From Bacteroidales bacterium UBA1205 (GTDB lineage Bacteria; Bacteroidota; Bacteroidia; Bacteroidales; WCHB1-69), in NCBI GenBank assembly GCA_002309615.1, contig DBXT01000057.1, positions 3,434-67,433 on the forward strand: a stretch of DNA of 64,000 nt. Direction: 5' to 3'. The notes below the pieces were generated by a model. That model ran no database searches. It was not told the origin of the DNA and was given only the letters and a program-made list of their open reading frames with translations. Shown piece after piece: positions 1-8,156 of this stretch. The position numbers and the translations under genes were made by a program. Positions within the stretch are counted from its first letter, which is position 1; each line of letters begins with the position of its first letter.

Positions 1-1113
1 CAGTTGATGGTAAAAATAGTACATGATGAATTGGTGCAATTGATGGGCAGTGAGCATACGGAGTTGAACATCAAGGCCAATCCGAGTATTATATTAATGT
101 CCGGTTTACAAGGTTCCGGTAAAACGACGCATAGTGCCAAGTTAGCTCATTTTCTCAAAACCAAGCGTTCCAAGAAAGTGCTGTTGGTTGCTGCGGACGT
201 GTATCGTCCTGCCGCTATAGACCAATTGAAAGTGTTGGGTGAGCAAATACAGGTGGATGTATTTTCTGAAGAAGGCAATAGCAATCCGGTAAGTTTGGCA
301 AAAAAAAGTGTGGAATATGCCAAAACCATGGGACACAATGTGGTGATTATAGATACGGCCGGTCGTTTAGCCATAGACGAAGAGATGATGCAGGAGATAG
401 GCAATATCAAAGATGCCGTGCATCCGCATGAGATATTGTTTGTGGTAGACGCCATGACGGGACAGGATGCTGTCAACACCGCCAAAGCCTTCAACGACAA
501 ATTGAATTTTGACGGGGTTATTCTCACCAAATTGGACGGGGATACCCGCGGCGGTGCCGCCCTTACCATCCGTTATGTGGTGCAAAAGCCTATAAAGTTT
601 GTAGGTGTAGGAGAAAAAATAGAAGATTTGGATGAATTCTATCCTGCCCGTATGGCAGATAGAATACTCGGCATGGGCGATATTGTGGGTTTTGTGGAAA
701 AAGCCCAAGAGCAATATGACGAGAAAGAGGCTCAATTGTTGCAGAAAAAATTGGCTAAAGACCAATTCAACTTCAACGATTTTTTGGCACAAATCAACCA
801 GATAAAGAAAATGGGGAATATGAAAAACCTCATGAGTATGATCCCCGGCATGGGCAAAGCCGTGGAAAATATGGATATAGATGAAAATGCTTTTAAGGGG
901 ATAGAGGCAATAATAGGTTCTATGACCCCCGAAGAAAGAGCCAACCCCGCCATCATCAACGGCAGTCGTCGTAAAAGAATAGCAGCCGGAAGCGGCACTA
1001 CCATACAAGATGTAAACAAATTGTTGAAACAATTTGAAGGCACCAGAAAAATGATGAAAATGGTAGCTACCGGCGGTATAAAAAATACACTCAAAAACAT
1101 TCAACGCAGATAG
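1..1113 (+). CDS. ffh: Signal recognition particle protein Ffh (SRP54), 5' end outside window
   Basis: GTPase that binds the signal-recognition-particle RNA and hydrophobic signal sequences and delivers ribosomes to the membrane receptor FtsY. The reading frame is already open at base 1, so the gene is cut by the window edge: about 75-90 residues of the N domain are missing. In the visible protein (numbering from base 4) the G1 P-loop GLQGSGKTT is at about 34-42, DTAGR at 117-121 and TKLDGD at 175-180. The Met-rich M domain follows from about residue 240 and contains GNMKNLMSMIPGMGK. The usual length is about 440 residues. The stop lies one base before the folD start, so the two are very probably co-transcribed. 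Confidence 0.97.
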   Translation, partial: QLMVKIVHDELVQLMGSEHTELNIKANPSIILMSGLQGSGKTTHSAKLAHFLKTKRSKKVLLVAADVYRPAAIDQLKVLGEQIQVDVFSEEGNSNPVSLAKKSVEYAKTMGHNVVIIDTAGRLAIDEEMMQEIGNIKDAVHPHEILFVVDAMTGQDAVNTAKAFNDKLNFDGVILTKLDGDTRGGAALTIRYVVQKPIKFVGVGEKIEDLDEFYPARMADRILGMGDIVGFVEKAQEQYDEKEAQLLQKKLAKDQFNFNDFLAQINQIKKMGNMKNLMSMIPGMGKAVENMDIDENAFKGIEAIIGSMTPEERANPAIINGSRRKRIAAGSGTTIQDVNKLLKQFEGTRKMMKMVATGGIKNTLKNIQRR

Positions 1114-1114
1114 T

Positions 1115-1990
1115 ATGAATATTATAGACGGAAAATTAATAGCCAATCAAATTAAAAGCGAAATAGCTAAAGAAGTAGAACAATTGCGCAGCGACAAAGG
1201 AAGAGCTCCTCATTTAGCGGCAATATTGGTCGGGGACGACCCCGCAAGTCAGACTTACGTGGCTAACAAAGAAAAATCCTGTGCTGAAGTCGGCATGACT
1301 TCTTCGGTATATAAATTAGATGCTCATATTTCGGAAAAAGAGCTTATCCACACCATCAATTTTATTAATTCCGATGATGAAATAGACGGGCTTATCGTGC
1401 AATTGCCCTTACCGGAACACATATCGGTAAACAAGGTGATAGCCGCTATCAATCCGTTGAAAGATGTAGATGGCTTTCATCCTGTTAATGTAGGAAAAAT
1501 GGTGTTAGGCCAGCCTACCTATCTGCCCGCTACTCCCATGGGAATACAATTGCTTTTGCAACGCTCGGGAATAGATACCGTCGGCAAGCATTGTGTGGTA
1601 TTGGGTCGCAGCAATATAGTGGGAACGCCGGCAGCCATACTCATGTCCAGGAATTTGTCTTATGCCAATTGCACCGTTACTTTGTGTCACAGTAAAACAC
1701 AAAATTTACAGGCTATATGCCGCCAAGCCGATATATTAATTGCCGCTATCGGCAAATGTGAGATGATTACCGCCGATTATGTAAAAGAAGGGGCTACCGT
1801 AATAGATGTAGGTATACACAGGGTGGAAGATAATACCAAAAAATCGGGTTTTGGCTTAAAAGGCGATGTGAAATACGATGAAGTGGCTCCTAAATGTGAA
1901 TATATCACTCCCGTACCCGGCGGGGTAGGGCCTATGACAATAGTAGGATTGCTTATCAACACGTTAAAAGCTTTTAAAAAAGAAATTTAA
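1115..1990 (+). CDS. folD: Bifunctional methylenetetrahydrofolate dehydrogenase/cyclohydrolase FolD
   Basis: Cytosolic one-carbon enzyme that interconverts 5,10-methylene-THF, 5,10-methenyl-THF and 10-formyl-THF with NADP. The 291-residue length is normal for the family. Visible marks are the substrate-binding stretch DDPASQTYVANKEKSC with the family Tyr and Lys near residues 50-55, DGLIVQLPLP at about 90-99, the Rossmann stretch VVLGRSNIVGTPAAILM around 163-180, and the C-terminal signature TPVPGGVGPMTIVGLL. It starts with ATG one base after the ffh stop and is followed by a strong hairpin terminator. Confidence 0.98.
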   Translation: MNIIDGKLIANQIKSEIAKEVEQLRSDKGRAPHLAAILVGDDPASQTYVANKEKSCAEVGMTSSVYKLDAHISEKELIHTINFINSDDEIDGLIVQLPLPEHISVNKVIAAINPLKDVDGFHPVNVGKMVLGQPTYLPATPMGIQLLLQRSGIDTVGKHCVVLGRSNIVGTPAAILMSRNLSYANCTVTLCHSKTQNLQAICRQADILIAAIGKCEMITADYVKEGATVIDVGIHRVEDNTKKSGFGLKGDVKYDEVAPKCEYITPVPGGVGPMTIVGLLINTLKAFKKEI

Positions 1991-2015
1991 AAGAAGGATA
2001 GTTAAAATGCTTATA

Positions 2016-2053
2016 AAAAGAGGGTGAACTATTTTCAGTCACCCTCTTTTTTT
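2016..2053 (+). terminator. Rho-independent terminator after folD (probably bidirectional)
   Basis: Perfect stem GAGGGTGA (2020-2027) with TCACCCTC (2039-2046), flanked by an A-run on the left and seven T on the right. The symmetric A/T flanks let it act for folD on the plus strand and for the converging DUF3127 gene on the minus strand. Confidence 0.85.
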
Positions 2054-2069
2054 ATGTTTTTGTCTTTTT

Positions 2070-2465
2070 TTAAAAAGGCAAGTCATCGTTGTCCAAAGGA
2101 AATTCTTCTACAGGCTCGGGGGGTAAAGCAGAAGACGAAACCGGAGTGCCGGTGTTTTGTGGCGGTGTTGCTTGTTCCGGCTGTTGTGCGTTGGCAGGAG
2201 AAATTCTCCATGCACGGGCATCGGTATACCAGCTGCCGTTAAATTCTCTGGATTCTAAATTGAAAGATACCGACACTATACTATTAACAGGATAGAGCGA
2301 TTCAAAATTATCGGTTTTTTCGTTCCACAGTTGGAAACATATTTTTTTGGGAAATTTATCAAAAGTTTCTATTATAAAACTTTGTTTTTTCCATGTACCA
2401 TTGCGGCCTGTTCCGCTTTGTAGGGGTAATATTTGAATTATTTTTCCTTTTACTTCAAGCTCCAT
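2070..2465 (-). CDS. DUF3127 domain protein with SSB-like acidic C-terminal tip
   Basis: 131-residue soluble protein. Residues 1-85 (MELEVKGKIIQILPLQSGTG... to DARAWRIS) match my memory of the DUF3127 family, a single-domain OB-like family widespread in Bacteroidota. This is followed by a Pro/Gln/Thr-rich linker of about 30 residues and the acidic, Phe-terminated end PLDNDDLPF. That architecture (OB-like fold, disordered linker, acidic tip ending in PF) parallels single-stranded DNA-binding protein SSB, whose tip recruits repair and replication proteins. A role in nucleic-acid metabolism is inference. It is the last gene of a minus-strand set, three bases after the stop of the upstream flavin oxidoreductase. 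Confidence 0.82.
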   Translation of the reverse strand: MELEVKGKIIQILPLQSGTGRNGTWKKQSFIIETFDKFPKKICFQLWNEKTDNFESLYPVNSIVSVSFNLESREFNGSWYTDARAWRISPANAQQPEQATPPQNTGTPVSSSALPPEPVEEFPLDNDDLPF

Positions 2466-2468
2466 GTT

Positions 2469-3704
2469 CTATACTTTTTCTAATTTGTTAATTTCTTTTT
2501 GTAATTTTTTCGGCAATGTTTCTTTCATGCATTGGTGGCATTGCATATCCAGACTATACATTCTTCCTACGCAATAGTTGCTGCGTTTGCAAGCCGAACG
2601 ATAATTTTGGTCCCCTTCTTTCATGTGGTTGACAAAAGCGGGGTCGTTGACCAGCAAATGTCCTATCTGCATCAATTCAAAACCTTCTTGTAGCACTGTT
2701 TCGCAGTTTTGCCTCCCTTGAATGCCGCCTACATAAATAAAATTGGCATCGGGGAATGTTTGTTTGAATTTTTTTGCCCAGTTCATGAAATACAATTCGT
2801 GATATTTGACAGTAGGGATAACTATTCTGCCACCGATGGCCAAACCTAATTTCAGCCACCAGAATTTTTTCATATCCATATAGTATGCCAATGTTTTCAG
2901 CGGCATGGCCCCGCCGAGTATCAGCATGGGCGTATGGCTGACAGTACCTGCCGACAATACAATTCCATGAACGCCGTGCGCCAAAATATTTTTCACCACC
3001 TCCATGCCTTCTTCCATAGACATTCCGCGTCTATAGCCATCGGTCATATTGGTTTTCACCACCACAGCCATATCGTCTTTGGCATGTTGCATTACACAAT
3101 CCAGCACCTCGTTCATAAACCGCATGCGGTTTTCCAGAGAACCTCCGTATTCATCGTGACGGCGGTTCAGACTCGGATTGATAAATTGTGAAATCAAATA
3201 GGCATGTCCGCAATGAATTTCCACACAGTCGAAGCCGCATTCACGGCAAAAATCCACCGCTTTTCCGAAACTTTGCACTATGCGGTGTATTTCCTCTTTT
3301 GTAATGCCGCGATAAATGGTGGGAGAATAAAGGTTAAAACCGCTGGAAGGACCATAAGGTGTGCATTTACAAACAGCTCGGTGAGTCATATTGCCGCAAT
3401 GTCCCAGTTGTATACCGGCTTTGGCACCTTCTGCATGTATGGCGTCGGTAAGTTTTTTCATACCGGGCTTTATCTCATCGTGAATATATAGTTGTCCGTC
3501 AAAACTGGCACCGGAACGCTCCACCGCACAATAGGCAACAGTAGTCATGCCTACACCGCCTTTTGCAACGGCAACATGATAATCTTCCAACTGCTGCGTC
3601 GGCTCATTGTTAGTACACATGTTTTCAAAGGCCGCCGAGCGAATAATTCTGTTTCTCAATGTTATCGGACCTAATTGATAAGGGGTGAAAAGTTTGGATT
3701 CCAT
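2469..3704 (-). CDS. NADH:flavin oxidoreductase, Old Yellow Enzyme family (possible steroid 5-beta-reductase-like)
   Basis: 411-residue TIM-barrel flavoprotein. Family marks are LFTPYQLGPITLRNRI at the N-terminus, GIQLGHCG near residue 100, the conserved VEIHCGHAYLISQFINPSLN with RRHDEYGGSLENRMRF near 170-200, and FIYVGGIQGRQNCETVL near 320 for phosphate binding of FMN. A C-terminal Cys cluster (CKRSNYC...CHQC, about 370-393) suggests a 4Fe-4S site as in 2-enoate, dienoyl-CoA and BaiCD/BaiH-type reductases, but the FAD/NADH domain of those larger enzymes is absent. It lies 22 bp after a steroid 5-alpha-reductase-like gene on the same strand, so a shared enone or steroid substrate is plausible. 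The substrate is not proven. Confidence 0.9.
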   Translation of the reverse strand: MESKLFTPYQLGPITLRNRIIRSAAFENMCTNNEPTQQLEDYHVAVAKGGVGMTTVAYCAVERSGASFDGQLYIHDEIKPGMKKLTDAIHAEGAKAGIQLGHCGNMTHRAVCKCTPYGPSSGFNLYSPTIYRGITKEEIHRIVQSFGKAVDFCRECGFDCVEIHCGHAYLISQFINPSLNRRHDEYGGSLENRMRFMNEVLDCVMQHAKDDMAVVVKTNMTDGYRRGMSMEEGMEVVKNILAHGVHGIVLSAGTVSHTPMLILGGAMPLKTLAYYMDMKKFWWLKLGLAIGGRIVIPTVKYHELYFMNWAKKFKQTFPDANFIYVGGIQGRQNCETVLQEGFELMQIGHLLVNDPAFVNHMKEGDQNYRSACKRSNYCVGRMYSLDMQCHQCMKETLPKKLQKEINKLEKV

Positions 3705-3726
3705 TATTGATGTATTTTATTGTCAA

Positions 3727-4488
3727 TTAATATATAAACGGAAAGACTCTTTTTAGATGCTTTCCTTCCATTTCTTCTGCAAATTCTATTTTATATTGTT
3801 CGTGTATGGCGTGGGCGCGGGGAACCAAATTGGCAAAGGTCCATATAAAGAACACCAATGCAGGCAGTGACCAAGTAAGTATGGCAAAGGCCAGCCATTC
3901 TAACAATTCGCCAAAGTAGTTGGCAGAAGTCACATAGTTAAACAATCCTCCGTGCGGCAAATAATGTTTGGTATCTCCCGGTGCTCGCAGATGGCGTATG
4001 CGGTAGTCGGAGCGTAAGTTAATAATCCATCCTGTAAAAAACAACAGTGTGCCTATAATAAATTGGGGTGATGCCAGCCATTTTACGGTGTATTTGTCTG
4101 CAGGTGCCAAATAAAACAGCCATAAGCCTTGCATGGCGGCATTGGCAATGTTGAAAACAATTCCCATAAGCATGGTGGCTATTGACATTTTGCTATTGCC
4201 CCGTATTAAAAACGGAAAAATGAAAGAACGTTGTATGTAGTGTATTTCAAAAATAATCAAAAACACAAACGGAACCAATTCATTGCGTCGTTCACTGAAC
4301 AACCACAGCAATATCATGCATATACAAACAGGTGCTTCCATCAGTACCCATGCCAATTTGTTGTTGATGGCATATCCCCATTTTTTGTTTGTAAATATGC
4401 CGTAACTTGCTTTGATAAAATAAAGAGAGATAAACACGATGATGGCTGTCAACACCATTACGCACAAAAAAATATTATATGCTTTCAT
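3727..4488 (-). CDS. 3-oxo-5-alpha-steroid 4-dehydrogenase-like membrane reductase (SRD5A family)
   Basis: 253-residue polytopic membrane protein with about six hydrophobic segments. The C-terminal half carries the SRD5A-family signatures: INLRSDYRIRHLR, YLPHGGLFNYVTSANYFGELLEW, and the terminal LKRVFPFIY. Known members reduce delta-4 double bonds of 3-oxosteroids or polyprenols with NADPH. I start at the ATG at 4488 (MKAYNIFL). A longer frame reaches 4530, but a good promoter -7 element (CAAAGATA on the plus strand, 4503-4510) sits inside that extension. It is the first gene of the set with the flavin oxidoreductase and DUF3127 genes. A lipid or polyprenol substrate is the alternative to a steroid. 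Confidence 0.88.
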   Translation of the reverse strand: MKAYNIFLCVMVLTAIIVFISLYFIKASYGIFTNKKWGYAINNKLAWVLMEAPVCICMILLWLFSERRNELVPFVFLIIFEIHYIQRSFIFPFLIRGNSKMSIATMLMGIVFNIANAAMQGLWLFYLAPADKYTVKWLASPQFIIGTLLFFTGWIINLRSDYRIRHLRAPGDTKHYLPHGGLFNYVTSANYFGELLEWLAFAILTWSLPALVFFIWTFANLVPRAHAIHEQYKIEFAEEMEGKHLKRVFPFIY

Positions 4489-4502
4489 ATTTTTAAAAAA
4501 AG

Positions 4503-4510
4503 CAAAGATA
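4503..4510 (-). promoter_or_regulatory. Promoter -7 element for the SRD5A-like gene
   Basis: TATCTTTG on the minus strand, a perfect match to the Bacteroidota TAnnTTTG core. It lies 15 bases before the chosen ATG. No clear TTTG at -33 was seen. Confidence 0.6.
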
Positions 4511-4624
4511 CCATTTTTTAAAATAAGCATGCCGTGGGGTAATATTATTTTTTTTCGTTTTTGCGACTTTGCAAAATATATTCACAAAAATTAAGATTTT
4601 AAGTGTTATGTGAATAGTTTTTTG

Positions 4625-4632
4625 TATCTTTG
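4625..4632 (+). promoter_or_regulatory. Promoter -7 element for the phosphofructokinase gene
   Basis: TATCTTTG, 30 bases before the chosen ATG. It argues against the earlier TTG codon at 4630 as the start, because that codon overlaps the promoter core. Confidence 0.6.
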
Positions 4633-4662
4633 CAAAATGGTTTTAGAATAAAAAATAAAGAT

Positions 4663-5898
4663 ATGCAACATATAGAAAAATTATTCAAAGGTAAAACAGT
4701 AGCTATTTTATCGGGTGGAGGAGATACTCCGGCAATTAATTCAAGTATAGAGAACATACGTAACAGGGCGCTTATTCTGGGCTTTAAAGTGTATGGAATA
4801 CGCCAAGGTTGGAAAGGCCTGTTGGGAGAAGGAGATATAGTGGATTTAACCAATCAGCCGTACAATGGTGCATATGGTGGAACAGCCTTGTGTTCCAGCA
4901 GAACCAATCCTTTTCCTTCGGAAAAAAATCCTGAAGACAGAGTGCCGCAAATAGTGGCTAACCTCAAACGTTATAAAATAGATGTACTCATTACCATAGG
5001 CGGCGATGATACTAACGGAGCAGCCAAACGTTTGTACGAAAGAGAAGGTATTCCTGTAATAGGTTTCCCCAAAACCATAGATAACGATTTGCGTACCCGT
5101 ACCATCCATACTTACGAGGGAAAAGAAATAGAAGCAGTGCTTTGTCCGGGCTATCCCACCGCAGCTTTGAGAGTGAGTGAAATGGCCCGTCATTTGCGTT
5201 CTACCAACGAATCGCATCAAAGAATCATGGTGTTGGAGGTAATGGGCAGGGATGCCGGTTGGCTTACCGGAAGTGCCGTTTTCGGCGGTGCCGAATTGGC
5301 ATTGGTACCCGAATATGAAATGACAGCCGAACGCAAAGAAAGATTTTTCAATGTGGTAAAAGAAAAATACCAAGAAAAGAAAAATTTAATAATAGCAGTT
5401 TCAGAAGGTGTTCGTTGGTGGGATGAAGCCTCCGAAAAATTGAGCATGGTGTATGCCAGCTCCGAAACAGACGAATACGGACATCCTCGTTTTGGCGGTG
5501 TTAGCGGTGTAATAGCCTCCGAAATCTCCAATCGTTTAGGAATATCCGCTCGCTCACAAATATCCGGCTATTATCCTCGTTCGGGTTTTTGTTGTGAATA
5601 CGACAAATTGCTCACATCCACTTTAGCCGACAAAGTGTTGGATTTGTTGTTGAGAGAAGATTACGGTAAAATGCCTGTGATGAATAAAATAGTTCCCAGA
5701 GAGCAATTAGAGGAATATAACACTTCCACCATAGATATGGGTTGCATAGGAAACAGGCCGTTGCAAGATGCTTATTACGACACCGATAATTTTATCTTTA
5801 CCGATGCCTATGTCAATTTCTTGTCAAATATATTAGGAAAGCCCTATTTGCCAGAGTTCGGCTATAAGTTCGCGAAGGTTAATCCGGATATGTTATAG
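4663..5898 (+). CDS. pfp: 6-phosphofructokinase, pyrophosphate-dependent type
   Basis: Glycolytic enzyme phosphorylating fructose 6-phosphate to the 1,6-bisphosphate. Length is 411 residues from the ATG at 4663. The phosphate-donor loop reads GGDDT (113-117) and the catalytic stretch PKTIDND (136-142). In PFKs an Asp in place of Gly after GGD, with Lys in the KTIDND motif, marks PPi use rather than ATP use, and the reaction is then reversible. MGRDAGWLTGSA and the hexose-binding region are intact. An upstream TTG start would overlap the promoter and is rejected. The gene is monocistronic or leads into the DUF1573 genes 62 bp downstream. Confidence 0.9.
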   Translation: MQHIEKLFKGKTVAILSGGGDTPAINSSIENIRNRALILGFKVYGIRQGWKGLLGEGDIVDLTNQPYNGAYGGTALCSSRTNPFPSEKNPEDRVPQIVANLKRYKIDVLITIGGDDTNGAAKRLYEREGIPVIGFPKTIDNDLRTRTIHTYEGKEIEAVLCPGYPTAALRVSEMARHLRSTNESHQRIMVLEVMGRDAGWLTGSAVFGGAELALVPEYEMTAERKERFFNVVKEKYQEKKNLIIAVSEGVRWWDEASEKLSMVYASSETDEYGHPRFGGVSGVIASEISNRLGISARSQISGYYPRSGFCCEYDKLLTSTLADKVLDLLLREDYGKMPVMNKIVPREQLEEYNTSTIDMGCIGNRPLQDAYYDTDNFIFTDAYVNFLSNILGKPYLPEFGYKFAKVNPDML

Positions 5899-5960
5899 TC
5901 CGTTAAATATTGGTTTGGCATCCTTTTGGTATATACAAAAAGTATAGATAATTCAAAAGT

Positions 5961-6380
5961 ATGAAGAAGGTAGTTTTGATAATGGTTTGTGCACTATTTA
6001 ATATTACTATATATGCACAGCAGAGTAAGACAACAACAACACACAAAACCACGGTAACGCAACCGGAGAAAGCTTATTTTGCATTAGACACCCAGCAGGT
6101 GTCTTTTGGCAGGCTTACTATCGGTAATGCCAAAACCATGGAAGTGAAATTTACCAACACAGGTAAAAAAACATTGGTGTTGATGGATGTATATACCAAT
6201 TGCGGATGCACCACGGTAGACTGGCCGAAAGATCCGTTTGCTCCCGGTAAATCGGGGGTGATAAAAATAACCTATAATCCTACGGAAGAAGGTCCGTTTA
6301 ATAAGGCCGTGTGGATATATACCAATGCTTCCAACAAACAGGAGGAAATAAAAATAGAAGGTTTTGTAGTAGAAAAATAA
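5961..6380 (+). CDS. DUF1573 domain secreted protein
   Basis: 139 residues with an N-terminal signal peptide (MKKVVLIMVCALFNITIYAQ) and one DUF1573 Ig-like domain. The domain has the typical VSFGRLTIGNAKT opening, FTNTGKKTLVL, the paired-Cys turn TNCGCTTVDWPK and the APGKSGVIKITY stretch. DUF1573 domains are common in the Bacteroidota periplasm and surface; their biochemical role is unknown. It is followed after 16 bp by a second, similar gene, so this is a tandem paralogue pair. Confidence 0.9.
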   Translation: MKKVVLIMVCALFNITIYAQQSKTTTTHKTTVTQPEKAYFALDTQQVSFGRLTIGNAKTMEVKFTNTGKKTLVLMDVYTNCGCTTVDWPKDPFAPGKSGVIKITYNPTEEGPFNKAVWIYTNASNKQEEIKIEGFVVEK

Positions 6381-6396
6381 TTAAAAATACAATGTT

Positions 6397-6870
6397 ATGA
6401 AAAAGGTGTTTTCATTAATAGGAGTGTTATGCATATTGAGTATTAATATGGCATTTGCACAAGCAGATAAAACAACTTCCAAAGTAAAAAAAGGAAGAGT
6501 GCCTGAAATAACGTTTGATAAGATGGAACATGATTATGGCACTATATACGAAGGAGATAACGGCACTTGTGAATTTAAATTCAAAAACACGGGAAAAGAG
6601 CCTTTAATATTAAGCAATGTATATTCCAGTTGCGGATGCACCGTTCCTACATGGCCCAAAGAGGCTATTATGCCCGGCAAAACAGCCGTGATAGGGGTAA
6701 AATACAACACCAGCCGTATAGGTGTTATCAACAAAAAAATAACGGTGATATCCAATGCAGAAGCATCACCGAGGGTGGAATTGCAGATAAAAGGAAATGT
6801 AAAGCCTAAAGCAGAGGCGGAATATCCCGAAAAAGCACAAAGCCCTATGCAAGCCAAGCCGACGAAATAA
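6397..6870 (+). CDS. DUF1573 domain secreted protein (second copy)
   Basis: 157 residues, signal peptide up to about residue 21 (SINMAFAQ), then a DUF1573 domain beginning ITFDKMEHDYGTIYEGDNG with SSCGCTVPTWPKEAIMPGK. It has a Lys/Pro-rich C-terminal tail (KPKAEAEYPEKAQSPMQAK) that the upstream copy lacks. The two copies share the CGCT turn and the WPK motif but differ widely elsewhere, so the duplication is old. It starts 16 bp after the first copy and ends 15 bp before the next gene, consistent with one operon. Confidence 0.9.
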   Translation: MKKVFSLIGVLCILSINMAFAQADKTTSKVKKGRVPEITFDKMEHDYGTIYEGDNGTCEFKFKNTGKEPLILSNVYSSCGCTVPTWPKEAIMPGKTAVIGVKYNTSRIGVINKKITVISNAEASPRVELQIKGNVKPKAEAEYPEKAQSPMQAKPTK

Positions 6871-6885
6871 TATTTTGCTTTTGGA

Positions 6886-8151
6886 ATGAAAGCAAAATAT
6901 AGTTTTCTGTTGGCATTTTGTTTGTTGATAGTAGTTTCAACACATGCTTCCTATTTGCTTATCCCCATGGATAAGTCTCAAACCAACCATCTAAAATCGT
7001 ATGGAATAGCCTATTGGTTGTTGCAACAAGAGGTGGAAGTGAGTTGGTTGCTCAATTATAGGGGCGGAAGTTTTATGTGTACCTATAACGAATCTTTTGT
7101 TTCCGAATGTAAAATTCGAGGGGTGAGTTATCAAGTGTTAGCCGATGTACAGGCAACGGCTATTTTGAGTCAAATAGCACAGCAAGATGAAAACATGTGT
7201 GAAATAAAACTCAACAAGGCTCCCCGTATAGCCGTGTATTCTCCCAAAAACAAATTACCATGGGATGATGCCGTTACTTTGGTGCTGACTTACGCCGAAA
7301 TTCCTTACGATGTAATATACGATGAAGAAGTGTATGCGGGAGTGCTGCCCGGTTACGATTGGCTGCATTTGCATCATGAGGATTTTACCGGTCAATACGG
7401 AAAGTTTTGGGCCAATTATCACAACGCACAATGGTATAAAGAAGATGTACAACAGCAAGAAGCCATGGCCAAAAAGTTAGGCTTTTCCAAGGTTTCGTTG
7501 TTGAAATTGGCGGTAGCCAAAAAAATAAGGGATTTTGTTGCAGGAGGAGGTTATATGTTTGCCATGTGTTCCGCTCCGGACAGTTTTGATATTGCTTTAG
7601 CGGCAGAAGGGGTGGATATATGTGATGTTCCTTTTGACGGAGACCCTATGACCCCTAATGCACAAGACAAACTTAACTTTGACAACACCCTCGCATTTTA
7701 TAATTTTCATATATCTACCAATCCTTATGAATATGAGGTGTCGGATATAGATATCAATCCTTCGGTGCATAGAACCAACAGAAATAGTGATTTTTTCACC
7801 TTGTTTGACTTTTCCGCCAAATGGGACCCCGTACCCACCATGTTGTGTCAAAATCACTATCAGGTGCTCAGAGGGTTTATGGGTCAGACAACGGCTTTTA
7901 GAAAAGACAAAATAAAACCCAATATTACCGTACTGGGAGAAAATAAAGCCATGGATGAAGTGCGTTATATTCACGGAAGTTACGGAAAAGGCACTTTCAC
8001 CTTTTTAGGCGGGCACGACCCCGAAGATTACGAACATTATGTCGGTGACCCTCCTACCGATTTGAATTTATATCCCAATTCGGAAGGATATAGATTAATA
8101 TTAAATAATGTATTGTTTCCGGCAGCCAAAAAAGAAAAACACAAAACCTAA
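6886..8151 (+). CDS. Conserved secreted Bacteroidota protein, commonly labelled asparagine synthetase B
   Basis: 421 residues with a signal peptide (MKAKYSFLLAFCLLIVVSTHA). I recognise the sequence pattern (YLLIPMDKSQTNHLKSYG, VSWLLNYRGGSF, YDWLHLHHEDFTGQYGKFW, FMGQTTAFRKDKIKPN, FLGGHDPEDYEHYVGDPPTDL) as a highly conserved Bacteroidota protein that databases often call asparagine synthetase B. Nothing resembling the glutaminase or synthetase domains of AsnB is visible, and an exported location is incompatible with that job. The middle part (RIAVYSPK...DAVTLVLTYAEIPYDVIYDEEV and VAGGGYMFAMCSA) resembles a class I glutamine-amidotransferase-like fold. Function unknown. Confidence 0.85.
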   Translation: MKAKYSFLLAFCLLIVVSTHASYLLIPMDKSQTNHLKSYGIAYWLLQQEVEVSWLLNYRGGSFMCTYNESFVSECKIRGVSYQVLADVQATAILSQIAQQDENMCEIKLNKAPRIAVYSPKNKLPWDDAVTLVLTYAEIPYDVIYDEEVYAGVLPGYDWLHLHHEDFTGQYGKFWANYHNAQWYKEDVQQQEAMAKKLGFSKVSLLKLAVAKKIRDFVAGGGYMFAMCSAPDSFDIALAAEGVDICDVPFDGDPMTPNAQDKLNFDNTLAFYNFHISTNPYEYEVSDIDINPSVHRTNRNSDFFTLFDFSAKWDPVPTMLCQNHYQVLRGFMGQTTAFRKDKIKPNITVLGENKAMDEVRYIHGSYGKGTFTFLGGHDPEDYEHYVGDPPTDLNLYPNSEGYRLILNNVLFPAAKKEKHKT

Positions 8152-8156
8152 AATTT

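Noticed and set aside
2024..2295. Short plus-strand ORFs over the DUF3127 gene
   Set aside because: They are antisense shadows of a gene with clear family match and proper start.
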